64,000 nucleotides of DNA from Malania oleifera. Its lineage: Eukaryota; Streptophyta; Magnoliopsida; Santalales; Ximeniaceae. The notes under the pieces were generated by a model. The model did not search any database. It was not told where the DNA came from and saw only the letters and a list, made by a program, of their open reading frames with translations. Every line of letters begins with the position of its first letter. The stretch's first letter is position 1. The stretch spans positions 34,308,231 to 34,372,230 of the forward strand of contig NC_080420.1 of the NCBI RefSeq assembly GCF_029873635.1. Direction: 5' to 3'. A program made the position numbers and the translations under genes. This document shows, piece by piece, positions 37,547-50,063 of this stretch.

Positions 37547-37581
<35 letters not shown>

Positions 37582-38362
37582 ACAAAGGCTACAGGCTATC
37601 GGTTTTTTGTCGACTTGACCCGGACCAATAGTCTACCAGTCAGCACACAAAAAACAAAAAAAAAAGTCATTTTTTTAGTAATACAAAGGTTGCAAGTTGT
37701 CAATCTCTTTAATGTGCATTGTCAGAACCGACTTTCCAAAAGTCGATTATGATGTTTTTAGGTTTTTTTTTTTTAAAAAAAAAACTCAACCAACTTTCCA
37801 AAAGTCGGTTGACTTCAAAACCATATTATTTGCCTAACCTAATTATGTTTATGTTTTTTCTAAATTTTTTTCTTAATATTTTCGTAAACAAACTCTTAAT
37901 CATGGGATCATGCCCATGGAAACTCCAAGACCACCTCATGAAATCATAAATGAGGGCTTCTTGATCATTTTTGAATGAAATATGAAGATGTCATACCAAG
38001 TTTATATACAATATATATTTTTTAATGTATTATTTTATATTTTGGGTTCTTAATTATTATTATTTTTTTCAAATCATAAGGTGAACTAATGAAGTTTGTA
38101 ATGTAACAATTAAGCGTTGCATTAATGAGTATTAATTTAAAGTAATTTTAAAATTTATAGTATTGATTAGGAAAGAGAAGATAACTTTTATTCATACTTA
38201 TCCTTGTCTTCTCTTCTTTTTTGCTTCCTATAATAAAAAAAAAAAAATAGTCAACATTTATATATATGAATTTATGATGATGTGACATTTAGAAGATTGT
38301 ATATTACAACTCTCATATTAACTCTCAATTTGAGCATTATCTTTATAGTTAACCAAGATAAG
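36012..38362 (+). repeat. Repeat unit A3, interrupted by SINE 3 and truncated by an LTR element
   Basis: It starts cgtacgcatttgaatg as at 7723 and is collinear with A1 to the gttaaccaagata block, where TGTAGACACCC of element X begins (38,363). It contains (CA)n at about 37,424-37,446 and (TC)n at about 37,549-37,578. Repeated inverted blocks of the aaccgactttccaaaagtcg type (about 37,455, 37,727 and 37,790) are also found in A1 and A2. The 101-codon minus frame at 37,275-37,580 is simple sequence. Confidence 0.7.
36372..36785 (-). mobile_element. tRNA-derived SINE with internal 39-bp repeats, copy 2 (minus)
   Basis: It begins on the plus strand with a T run (the complement of the tail) and is flanked by gaggatgtgaattc (36,358-36,371) and gagggtgtgaattc (36,786-36,799), a 14-bp duplication with one mismatch. 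Its reverse complement aligns over its full length with 15,522-15,929, including the box B ggttcaattt, the four gagccagcgg units and the ggttggccgaac block. Unit A1 at about 8050 lacks it, which gives the empty site. Confidence 0.8.
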
Positions 38363-40781
38363 TGTAGACACCCTATTTTTTATTAGGTCATTTTAATCAT
38401 GAAACAAGGTTTTTGAATTAATTCAGTTAGGTTTGGAAGGTTAAATCATCAATTGACCATAATTCTCTAACCTAGTCGAGTTACAGTTGACTTAGTTGAC
38501 CATGTTCATAAATTGTTCCCCAACCATCCATTTCATGAAAATCTAAATAGGGTTAGGAATGATTTTGGTGTTGTCAAAATTAATCGGTCAATTAAGACTT
38601 TTGTTTAAACCTTTTTGTTTCAATCAGGAGTAAGGGTTTGGTATGCATAAAAACTAAGACATTTTATTAACAAGGGCACGTGCCCAAATCAGGAGATACA
38701 CTGGAATATAGGGAGTGCTGAAATGTAAATAACATGCATACAGGAACAAATACAGGGAAATGTAATTGAAAAAAATACAAGGAAATAAGAGATACAGTGC
38801 AAAATACATTAAAAAAATATAGAGTATTACAAAAATACAAGGAAAATGAAACTCCAAAGCAACTCCAATCCTCGATTGCCAGCTAGAATAGCTAAGAGCA
38901 TCTTCGTAGCCTCCTGTTAACAAAAAGGAAAATCAGCAAGTCAGTTATTAAATAAAATTTAGAAACGTAAATATAAAAAATGGCATGTGCGCAGAGAATT
39001 GCAGAATGGCCAGATATTCCCTACCCGGGAATAAAGGGGCAAGTTGTTAAAACAAAAATTCCCATGAGGAAGCAATTGGGCGCCAAAACCTTGCCTCAAC
39101 TCCCTATAAATAGGGAGTATCGCACAGTCCAAGACACATAGAACTTTAGAGAGAAATTGGAGAGCTTGAAAGAAAATTGGGGAAGCTTAAGAGAAAAATT
39201 AGAAATAGTGAGAGAAATTAGAAAAAGGCAAGATGGAGCTTCAAAGAGAAATTGGGGGGAGAATTAGAAAAAAAGGGAAGGCAAGAGAAGAAAGAGCATT
39301 AGAGAGAGCTTCAGAGAGAAATTGGGGGGGGGGGGGGGGGGAGTTAGAAAGAGAAAGGGCTGGTAGTGTGAGAAGAGAACTTCAGAGAGAAATTAAGGAG
39401 CTAGAGAAATTGGCAGAGCATATAGAAATGTTACATAGAGCATATAGACGCTGTCGCGACATTCTCCTACGTAAGGTGGAAACACCAAAGAGTGTGACGT
39501 GGTGCCCTGGGGTATGCGAACTGGAAAATGTGGGTTTTTAAAATAATATTTTCATGGAAAACATGGTGTATGAAGTCATCACTAACCTTTTGGAGTGTGG
39601 TTAGAACACTTGATTACTACCCAACTAAGGATAGAATCAGTTTGCGTTACCAGAGTAGGGCTCAAGTTCGGTTACGAGAGAGGAATGTATTAGCACCCCC
39701 TATGTGCACGTTCTTACGAACGGTACCTAATTAATCAAAAATTATCCAAAAATAAATCTAATAAGCCTTCTTATTTTACTTCTTTTCAAAAGTGTGAAGA
39801 AAATGTACAAAATAAAATACTATTCCCTCTGAAACAGGGCATACCATACTCCGAAGAGTTCAATGCACCTCTTTAAAATCATCAGGATCAGAAAATCAAG
39901 AAAATAAGGTACAAAATAAACTCCCGGCATTTTGAAATTTCATAGGATTTTTTTAAAGTATGAAAAATAATATTTTGGGAGGTTTTGGATTTATTTGGGG
40001 TAGAAAAGAGTGCCAAGAATGATATCTAAGTCAAAGTATTTTTATTTATTTTTTCTCTATGTTTTATTTATTTATTTTATAATTTTATTGAATTTTTTGA
40101 AATAAGAAAAAGATAATTAAAGTAAAATCATGAAAATTGAGACCCAAAAATACTTTTTAGATTTTCCCTGAATTCTCTGATTTTTTTTTTTTTATGATTT
40201 TCTAAGTGTAAAATTACTTTCCTAGCTTCAAAGCAAAATTTTGTGATTTATTGTGTTTTTTTATTTTTTTTGTGATCTTCACCACACCATTTTTTATTTT
40301 AAGATAAAAACAATGAAAATGGGCCTAGAAACATTTTTTTTTTTATAGAATTTTTCCTGATTTTTGGAAATCTTTCCGCAATTTTTATGAATTTTTATTG
40401 AATTTCTGTGAATTTACAATGAATTATTTAAATATTAAAACCGATAAACCGATTCAAAGTTGGGGTGGGGGGGGGGGGGGGATCAAACTTTGACCGGTCC
40501 GAAGGAGACCTGTTTAAGGTCTGGGTCAGGACCATTCCACGTGTTAGTGCTGGACTAGTAGGAGGATGCAGGTGGGAATAGGCTATGTGGCAGCATCGTG
40601 GGCATCCACAGGGAAGAGAGATCCAATGGCTGGTATGTGGTCGTTTTAGGCATTAATGGCCAGGGGACAGACCCGCCACGCGTCATTTGGCATCCAAGGG
40701 AGCGCGCACATGGAGGCATTCGTCCCGAGGGAATCGTGAACGTTGACGTGTGGTAGGATCGGACGATTGAGGAGAGAACAC
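38363..40781 (+). mobile_element. Element X, first part: start of a large LTR (TGTAGACACCC type)
   Basis: It begins TGTAGACACCCTATTTTT, a standard start of Tat/Ogre-like plant gypsy LTRs. It includes the often-seen block ggtattagcacccc with gttcttacgaacggtacc (about 39,684-39,728; here aatgtattagcacccc). G runs lie at 39,324-39,341 and about 40,467-40,481. The frame 39,233-39,541 is an RE-rich low-complexity stretch built on a repeated cttcagagagaaatt motif and is not accepted as a gene. The right end of X is not in the window, so assignment rests on the terminus and composition. Confidence 0.55.
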
Positions 40782-40789
40782 GGGTACTT

Positions 40790-41086
40790 GGAGTTTTTTC
40801 CCGTTTTATTATTAAAAATAAATAAAATATTAAATAATACTCTTATTGGGAAAATATTTCCCAAATAATGCTCACGTAATCTCGCAGCTTGGTACTGCGA
40901 GATTTAAAAATTCAGCAAATAAGAAGCTGACGTGTGGCACGATGATAGAGCAAATCTCGCAGCACCAAATTGCGAGATTTAAATGGTCAGTGAGTGAAAA
41001 GCAGATACGTGACAGATTTAAGTATCCTTATTTTCTTTCCTTTTTCTCAAATAAAATCCTTCTAAAAAGGTAACATTAACATATTA

Positions 41087-41125
<39 letters not shown>

Positions 41126-42140
41126 AAGAAAAAAAATGTCAAAAAATTATGAAACACTAAAATTAGATTAAAAATAAATAAATAAATAAATAAAATCAGT
41201 ATTTTAAATAATATTTTTAAAATTAAGACAAGTTAAAATTTTAATCGAATAAATGCTCATTTTTATCATTGAATAAAAAAATAATCCATAATATAACCCA
41301 AAAGATAAAAAATAAAATTTTTAATAGAATATAAATTATTTAATTTCAAAACTTGCTTTTTAATTAGTGATATATGAACAATCTTATTGTACATGCACAT
41401 TGACAAATAGAAAATATAATTTTTAAATGACTTTTTTTTTTCAAATAATATATAATAATAATAAGTGATGATAAAAGGGGGATTTATTTATTTATTGTAA
41501 AATTGCATCATGGTTAGGGGTGAGCATAATTCGGATTTAACTGAATTAACCGATCGAGTTCGATCGGTTTGGTTCGGTTCTAGATTTAGATAATTTTGGG
41601 TATTCGATTTTCGGTTCAGGTATGGGGAGTCTTTAATTTGGTTAATTGAATTACCTGAATTACTAATTAATTAATACTAATTAATTAATAATTAAATATA
41701 AATTATTAATTTTAATATATGATATATGTTAAATCTTAAAAATATCTCTTTTATCAATAAATCCTTTTATTAATTAAGTTGGAATTAAATTTAATACAAT
41801 AAGATTATCTATATATGTATTATTTTTTTAAAAAAGTCATTTAAAAATTATATTTTCTATTTGTCAATATGCATGTACAATAAGATTGTTCCTATAGCAC
41901 TAATTAAAAAGCAAGTTTTGAAATTAAATAATTTATATTCTATTAAAAATTTTATTTTTTATCTTTTGGGTTATATTAAGGATTATTTTTTTATTCAAGG
42001 ATAAAAATGAGGATTTATTCGATTAAAATTTTAACTTGTATTAATTTTATAAATATTATTTAAAATACTGATTTTATTTTTTTATTTTTATTTTTGAATC
42101 TAGTTTTAGTGTTTCATAATTTTTTGACATTTTTTTTCTT

Positions 42141-42189
<49 letters not shown>

Positions 42190-42514
42190 ATATGTTAATG
42201 TTACCTTTTTGGAAAGATTTTATTTGAGAAAAAGAAAAAGGGAAGAAAATAATGACACTTAAATCTCGCATTATCATGCTGCGAGATTTGTCACGTGTCT
42301 GCTTTTTACTCGATGGCCATTTAAATCTCGCAGCTTGGTGCTGCGAGATTTGCTCTACCATCATGCCACACGTCAACTTCTTATTTGCTGGGTTTTTAAA
42401 TTTCGCAGCACCAAGCTACGAGATTACGTGAGCATCATTTTGGGAAATATTTTCCCAATGAAAGTATTATTTAATATTTTATTTATCTTTAATAATAAAA
42501 TGGGAAAAAACTCC
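40790..42514. mobile_element. Mutator-like foldback element, 1.73 kb, with hairpin-studded arms
   Basis: Terminal inverted repeats start ggagttttttcccg and end cgggaaaaaactcc-like, and continue inward for about 650-700 bases per arm (left to about 41,455; right from about 41,820). The target duplication is gggtactt (40,782-40,789 and 42,515-42,522), 8 bp and possibly 9. Arms contain perfect 10-bp-stem hairpins aatctcgcag/ctgcgagatt at 40,878-40,904, 40,952-40,980, 42,261-42,289 and 42,324-42,350, plus an imperfect one at 42,397-42,424. TA tracts sit at mirrored positions (about 41,092-41,121 and 42,145-42,187). No transposase; it would depend on an autonomous relative. Confidence 0.8.
41456..41820. 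other. Central spacer of the foldback element
   Basis: This 365-bp stretch does not pair with the opposite arm. It begins near ggttaggggtgagca and contains cggtttggttcggtt-type motifs reminiscent of the MITE at 16,426. No ORF. Confidence 0.45.
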
Positions 42515-42522
42515 GGGTACTT

Positions 42523-43052
42523 GTTGCTGACATGCCGATGTGGTGCAATTTGGGCCGTTGACACACTGCACGGATCGGATGACTAAGGAGGGGTCTGACA
42601 TGCAGCCTGATCAAACGGGTGACAAAGTGCCACTTGGAGAAATCCCACGGTCCCGAGGCAAAGTATACTTAAACCAATTGTTTTTTTTTCCTCATTCCAT
42701 TTCTCCTCTCACGAGACTCTTCCTCTCTCCCTCTCCTCCGTCTCTCTTCTCATTTCTCCTCTACAACCGAAGCCCTAACATTGAACCTTAGTTTTTCTTT
42801 CCTTCCACACTTTTCTCTCTCCACAAATTTGAGACATTAATATTGATTATCTCCACCTCTGCAACTCCATCCGGAAAAGCTTTATTCGGGGGGGGGGGGG
42901 GGGGTGGCAGGGGGTACAAATCTCTTCCCCTCTCCTGTCTCCCTTCTCAAAGGGGTTTCTTCTAAAAATCCCAAATCCCTGACTTGCACTCTTCCCAACT
43001 TTTCACTATGATGCCAAAGCTCAGGGTCCACCTGCGTGTGAGATTGAAGGTG
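42523..43052 (+). mobile_element. Element X, second part
   Basis: It continues the GC-richer X sequence after the foldback insertion; the junction is shown by the target duplication. It includes a pyrimidine-rich stretch (42,690-42,830) that could be near a transcript start, and a G run (42,888-42,904). It is interrupted at ggtaa (43,053-43,057) by the gypsy element. Confidence 0.5.
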
Positions 43053-43057
43053 GGTAA

Positions 43058-45076
43058 TGTGACGCCCTGATTTTTCATACTTTTTTTTCCATATAAATAA
43101 TACATACACCACATATCAGCCACGTCAACTACTGATACCATGATACATAACCCGACCCAAAAGTTGGTACCTGGTATATAATCATATCCATACATAACCC
43201 TAACAATAGAAGTCATTTCAAATATATATAGATACATACCACAGCGAATACACATACTAGAGTACTACCATCCATATATACAAGTCAACTACAGAAATTC
43301 TAGGGGAATCAAACCTCCTTAGTACAAAATACTCACCCTGACTACATAGGGTATCTGCTCCCCTCTACCTCGTTTGCAACCTAACTCGATTAACTAGAGT
43401 TCAGCTACAACTTATACTTATCAGAGCACTCATCTTACTCAGTAAGTCCTCAGGCGGCGTGTTTTACTTCGCTTTAATTATTTATTAACTCGCGCTATGT
43501 CATTTCTCATTTTCTTTCCTGTTCCAGTTCTCATTTCATTTCTAGTTTCATTTCATTCCCATTTCCATTTCCTTTTCATTTTCCATTTCCTTTTCATTTT
43601 CCATTGCCATATCCTTTGCATTTTCCATTTCCATATCTAGCTTATGAGTGTCACCAGTTACCAATACATCCGTGTTTGTACTCATGACTGCCCTGAGGAC
43701 ATTTCTCCAAACCATGCTTCCACCTATGAATAGGGTTGTGCGGCCCGAAGGCTAGACCTAATCACGATTGGCCGACCCGGTTAGGTAAAATATCATCACT
43801 TATCTTATATCTGTTGTACGACTAGCTGGAAAAAAGCCCTGATCCGGACTCAGGGGGCACAAAAACTCTACTATACAGCTCAGTCGATTGTCACGCCACA
43901 CACTCCACAAGTCCATGTGGTTGCACTAATACCACTAACAATGGTACCGTGCTCTTAATATCACAACCCATCATGAGGGTTTCCACATCCGTCCATCAGG
44001 GTTATCATTGCCACATACCAACAATTATTATGTGATATTAGCATTTCATCAATCACATATATGTATTCCCTTTTCGGAATTTCACATTTCATTTCTCACA
44101 ATTTAATATTCATATTACAGAATTAATGGTGCAATATTCCCATTTCACATAATCACATTTCCCATAATCACATTTCTCATATTCACATTTCTCATTTTCA
44201 TATTACAGAATTAACATTACAATATTTTCATTTCACATATTCACATTTCTCATAATCATATTTCACATATTCACATTTCTCATTTTCATATTACAGAATT
44301 AGCATTGCAATATTTTCATTTCACATATTCAATATTAGTATTCTCAACACATTTCATCACTTCAATGATATTTTCTCAATTCATAATTCATCTCATCCGG
44401 ACTACCATATACATATCTTATTTCATAATTATTCAATATTTCTCAATACACATTATCATATCTCAAAAGATATATATTCTAGTACATTTTACTTCCATCA
44501 TTTTTCCACATTTCAAATCCCATATATCAATATGCATTTCATAAACTCATATATCTAAGGGTAATTCATTTAACCCATTTTAAACATTTCTCAATATAAA
44601 TCAAACGCCACATAAATTTTATCTGATATTTATATCATAAATAAATTTAAGGAATATCATACAATATTTTCACATACCTCTCAAACCACAATTTCCATAA
44701 AAAAAAAACGGCTATAATTTATTCCCCTTACCTAGTTTACTGAGATTCCACTAAACACCCAATTTTCTATGCCCTTTGGCGTTTGTAGCCCAAAAACCTA
44801 CAATGCACATTTTCCCAAAATTATTCCACACAACTCCCAGAATAACTTCCATTTAATATCTCCTACATTTTATATACTCCAAATTAACATAAAAACCCTA
44901 AAATGTACCACTTACCCTGGTTTTGGGATGGTGTCCCAAAACCCTAACTTGAAAATCTGCTCTGTGTATGTTGCAGAGAAATCTTTCTAGGAATCACGTG
45001 GTAGTTGTTGATCGTCAATCCGAACTCAAATGAAGCCAGAATTGAAGAGAGAAGGAAGAAGGGTCATGGTTTGCAT

Positions 45077-45124
<48 letters not shown>

Positions 45125-45406
45125 ATTTTATTTTGTTTTACAAAACACTCGCAGGATTTTATTTTTAATTTATTCACTGCAGAGAAAATCGTCGCCAATT
45201 TTCTCTTATCCTCAGAAAACCATCACCGATTTTCTATTTAATCAGCTCGATTTTTACCATTTACCCTTTACTGACCCACGGTAAAACCACGAAACCGTCG
45301 CCTGTTTTCTTCCTCCTTTAGAAAACTGTCACCGATTTCCTCCTTCCTAAGCCAAAAATCCATTTTTCCCAATTTCTTTTATTATTTTATTTTTTGGGTC
45401 TCCACA
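43058..45406 (-). mobile_element. 3' LTR of the minus-strand gypsy element (left LTR)
   Basis: It starts TGTGACGCCC and ends GTCTCCACA, 2349 bp, preceded by target duplication ggtaa (43,053-43,057). The internal region begins next with the complement of a polypurine tract and cgaggacaaacttt, usual for this family. It has ccatttccttttcatttt low-complexity repeats at about 43,530-43,640, an 88-bp tandem block (attacagaatta...cacatattcacatttctca) at about 44,110-44,330, and (GT)n(GA)n at about 45,078-45,123. Confidence 0.85.
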
Positions 45407-45669
45407 TTCTCCCATCCTTATAAAAGTTTGTCCTCGAAATTTTTCATTTATCACATTTCCATTTCTAAAAGAACAATACCATCATTTTATTAATTACCCT
45501 CACTTATGGCGGAGGAGTACTGTGGTTACATAGGGGTTATGGGAGATTACAACCTTTGAAATAAAATTCTCTCCAAAGCCATTTGAACCAAAATACCACC
45601 TAACCTATACTATGCAAATCAAATTACATACCTTTAACCCTGGTTCCCACTGAACACCTGTGGGTATCT

Positions 45670-48600
45670 CTAGCGCATCTGCTCCTCTAATTCCTAAGAA
45701 ACTTCCTCTACTGCGTGGTTGTGCCACAGAACTTTTACCAATGGTATATTTTTCGTACATAGTTCTTGTTCTTTCTAATCCAAAATCTGCATTGACGCTT
45801 CTTCATAAGAAAAAACATCATTGAGCTCCAGTGCCTCATATCTGATTACATGGGAGGGATCTGAGACGTATTTCCTTAACATGGAAACGTGAAATGCGTC
45901 ATGGGTTCTAGTCAAAACTAGTGGTAACGCCAACCTGAAGGCAACTGGACCCACTTTTTCAAGAATTTGGATTGGTCCAATATACCTAGGGCTCAATTTA
46001 CCCTTCCTCCCGAACCTCATAACTCCTTTCAGAGGTTCGACCCTAAAAAATACGTGATCTCCAAGGTCAAACTATAACTCTCATTGGCGAGTATCTACAT
46101 AACTCCTCTGCTAATTCCGTGCTATTTTGATCCTATCCCTAATGAATTTGACTTTATCCTAAGTCTGTTGTATCAGCTCTGGCCCCAATATATGTCTCTC
46201 CCCAATCTCATCCTAGTACAATGGGGATCGGCATTTCCTACTATACAATGCCTCAAATGGTGTCATCCCAATGTTGGCCTGATAGTTGTTATTATACGCA
46301 AAATCTACCAATTGACTAAATCGTAACGAATTGCCTCCAAAGTCCAGCACACATGCACGTAGCATATCCTCCAATATCTGTATCGTCCTATCTGTCTGTC
46401 CATCTGTATGAAGATGAAATGTTGTGCTAAATGACAAATAAGAACCCATGGCCTCCTGTAAACTCCTCCAGAAACGGGATGTAAACCGTGGGTCTCGATT
46501 TGAAACTATGGACACTAGCATGCTATGCATTCTCACTATCTCTTGAATGTATGACTATGTCAATCTTTTTGAGGAGTAGTTAATTCTAATATGCAAAAAA
46601 TGGGCAGTCTTCGTAAGTCGATCCATAACTACCCAAATGACGTTCTGTCCATGTAGCGCCGGCGGTAACCTAGTGACAAAATCCATCGCTTTATGCTCTC
46701 ACTTTCACTCAGGAATATACAACAGCTGCAACGACCCTACTGGTCTCTGATGCTCAGCATTCACCTGCTGGCATGTCAAACACTGTACTACAAATTTAGA
46801 AATTTCTTTTTTCATTCTGCTCCACCAAAAATATTTCTGAAGGTCCCTGTACATTTTAGTGCTACCAGGATGTACTGCATACAAGGATCGGTGTGCTTCC
46901 TCCAGAATCACTTTCTTAATCTCAGGAACAGTAGGTACACATAACCTGGTACAGAATCTTAAGGTTCCATCATCTAAGATACTAAAATCCTTCTCCAAAC
47001 CATCTTATACTTTCTTTATAAGTTTTATCAACTTTGCATCACTCATCTGTGCTGCTTTAATTCTTTGCTGTAGGGTCAGTTGTAACACCAGATTAGCAAT
47101 AAATGTCTGATGATCACCTTCTATGAGTTTTATCCCCAGTCTCTCCAAATCCCTATGAACTAGATGTTGTATTGCCACTATAGACATTGATGCACCCACT
47201 GACTTCTGGCTCAAGGCATCAGCCACCACATTAGTCTTTCTTGAGTGGTAACTGATGGTGCAATCATAATCCTTTATTAGTTCCAACCACCTCCTCTGCC
47301 TCATGTTTAATTGTTTCTACATGAAAAAATATTTCAAACTCTTGTGATCAGTAAAAATTTCACACCTACCTCCATAAAGATAATGTCTCCAAATTTTAAG
47401 TGCATATACCACTGCTGCTAACTCCAGATCATAGGTAGGGTAATTCTTCTCATATTCTTTTAACTATCGAAAGGCATATGTTATAACTCTCTCCTGCTGC
47501 ATCAGAACAAAGTCAAGCCCTTTATGTGATGCATCATTGTAAATCACGAAACCCTCTTCACGTGAAGGAATTATCAACACTAGTGCAGTGATGAGCCGCT
47601 GCTTCAACTCCCGGAAACTCTACTCACATTCATCAGACCACTCAAATTTCACCCCTTTCCTAGTCAATCTAGTCAACGGATCCAACAATTTAGAAAAACC
47701 ATCTACAAACTTCTAATTTTTAGCACACTCTTTGGTCGCACCCAATCTACTACTGCCTCAACTTTATTCGTTTCTACTGAGATACCACCCTTGGAGATCA
47801 CATGTCCAAGAAAGGTAACCTGCTTTAGCCAGAACTCGCACTTCTTGAATTTATCAAATAGTTTCCTTTCCCTCAGTACCTGAAGTACTATCCTCAGATA
47901 TTCATCGTGCTCCTCTAGACTCTTTGAATACACTAGTATGTCATCGATAAACACTACCAAAAACTGATCTAAATACTGGTGAAAGACCTTGTTCATCAAA
48001 TCCATAAACACTGCAGGAGCATTCCTCAATCCAAATGGCATAACTAAGAATTCGTAATGACTATACTAACACCTGAATGTCGTCTTTGAAACATCATTTG
48101 CTCTAACCTTTACCTGATGATACCCAAACCATAAATCTATCTTTTAGAAAACTTGTGTCCCCTATAGCTGATCAAACAAACCATCAATGTGGGGAAGCAG
48201 GTACTTATTTTTAATAATCACTTTATTAATTTCACGGTAGTCGATGCACATTCTCATTGACCCATCCTTATTTTTCACAAATAATACCAGCGCTCCCTAG
48301 GGCGACACTCTGGATTGAATAAATCCTTTGTCTAACAATTCCTGCAACAGGTCCTTCAATTCTTTTAATTGTGTCGGTGCCATTATGTACGACGCTTTTG
48401 AAATTGATGCTGTCCCTGGTACTTGATCAATAGAAAACTTTGCCTCACGATTAGGAGGTAGTCCAAGCAAATCCTCGGGAAAAACATCAAGAAAATCCCT
48501 TACTATCGGGATATCCTCTAATCTCAACTCCCCTTTTGATGTCTCCTTTACACAAGCCATATAACCCTGACAACCCTTTAGCAGCAAACGCCTCACCTGA

Positions 48601-49050
48601 ATGGCGGATAATAACTGTGGTGGGGTACGCACAAAAGACCCCAAAAACCTGTACTCCTGTCCCCTTGGAGGTCTAAACACTACCTCCCTTTGATGACAAT
48701 CTATACTGTCATAGTAAGCAGCTAGCCAGTTTATACCCAATATCACCTCAAATCCATGCATATCCATGACTACCAAATTAGCTAATAAAAATCTCCCTTA
48801 AATGCACTCTGGACAGTTACTAAGTACTTTACCACATATCCCATAGACCCTATCGGCATAGCCACTAACAAAATGACACTCAACTTCTGTGTTTCTATCC
48901 CATAAAATTTTAAAAACTCCCAGGCAATAAAAAAAGTGAGTCACTCGTGAATCAAATAAAGTAGTAGCTGTAAATGACAGAATTGAAACTGTACCTGTCA
49001 CCACATCTCTTGCTGCCTCTGCATCCCCCAGTGTTGGCGCGTAGACTTAT
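45670..49050 (-). pseudogene. Ty3/gypsy (Tekay/Del-like) pol polyprotein, mutated
   Basis: Minus strand, in order. Protease is at about 49,000-48,700 (LFDSRVTHFF in place of DSGATH, then VILGINWLA). Reverse transcriptase is at about 48,480-47,700 ([18 protein letters not shown], and the catalytic FIDDILVYS intact). RNase H is at about 47,560-47,200 (YNDASHKGL). The integrase zinc finger is at about 46,900-46,740 (EAHRSLYAVH, CLTCQQ). The integrase core is at about 46,660-46,210 (MDRLTK, SNRDPRF; the usual catalytic Glu in the GQSERT motif reads GQTDRT). A C-terminal KLSPRYIGP domain (about 46,000) and chromodomain-like end (LVKVLWHNH, about 45,700) follow. Several stops and a TGG-to-TAG near the end make it non-functional. 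Best guess of lineage is chromovirus Tekay/Del. Confidence 0.85.
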
Positions 49051-50063
49051 GCTGAGGCCATATTCCTCTATTATCCACCTCGAGGTGCCTGATGACCTCC
49101 CCGATATGGTCTAGGAATAGGCGCGGCAACTGGAGGTGCACAACAATCTTTCGCCATATTCCCAAGCTGATAGCACCGATAACATATCACCTCCTTAACC
49201 TGATATTCTCCTGGGTGTCTCCTATAGCATATAGGACAAGAAGGGGGCATTTGACCGCCATGTATAGCCCGATTTGTCATTATCTGTCTCTGTCCACCTT
49301 TACTATCCTACCTCCTCCAAGGCCCTCAACTGGACCCTGCTTGAACATTTGAAGGCGCAAACCTTTTCCCCAGACTCTGTGTTGTGGCGCCTCTCTGAAG
49401 GCCATCCTCAATCATTATAGCTCTTTCTACCACCTCTGCAAATGTCTAAGCCTAAAAGCCTATGACCTGCTTAAACAGGCTTTACCTCAGACCCTCCTCA
49501 AAATTCCTTATCTTCCTTTCCTCATTAGGTACCAAATACGAAGCAAATCGAGACAAGTCAATAAATCTCACTGCATACTGCTGTACTGTCAATGGTCCCT
49601 ATGTCAGATGTAGAAACTCCACTACCTTCACACTCCTGATAGTAGCGGGAAAGTACCTCTCGAAAAAGATCTCCTTGAAACGGCTCCACATCACCGCTAC
49701 ATGGTCCGATCTCTACTCCTCCAACAATCTCGCTGATCTCCACCAGCGCTTTGCCTCCCCAGTCAGTTTAAATGTCGAAAATAAAACTTTTTACTCATCT
49801 GTACATGGAAGAACTACCAAAATGTCCTCCATATCCTGGACCCAATTCTCAGCCACAAATGGGTCAGCTCCTCTAGAAAATGGTGGAGGTCTCATCTGCG
49901 TGAACTGCTCAATCATGTAGCTTTGCTCCCCTAAACCTTTGGTCATATCTGACATCACCTGTTGGGTGACGTTATGTAGTACAACATTAGGGTTTCCTTC
50001 GCCCATACCAGAAGGCCCTGCATCATCACCCCAAGTATGTGCACTATTACTCTCTAGATCCAT
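49051..50063 (-). pseudogene. Gag of the same gypsy element, with multiple stops
   Basis: It starts at the ATG at 50,063-50,061 (MDLESNSAHTWGDDAGPSG). The retrotransposon gag core runs through RPPPFSRGADPFVAENWV, LTGEAKRWWRSARLLEE and LTVQQYAVRFIDLSRFA. A zinc knuckle at about 49,190-49,150 reads CYRCYQLGNMAKDC, with the usual His replaced by Asn. At least seven in-frame TAG/TAA/TGA codons interrupt it, nearly all where relatives have Gln (for example after LLEE, LHLT and CTDE). No frame is intact. Confidence 0.8.

Noticed and set aside
37275..37580. 101-codon minus-strand frame beginning with Arg-Glu repeats
   Set aside because: The frame reads across (TC)n and (CA)n microsatellites in unit A3.
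39233..39541. 102-codon Arg/Glu-rich plus-strand frame
   Set aside because: It is built from a repeated cttcagagagaaattgg motif and a G run inside an LTR; composition is low complexity and no domain is recognisable.
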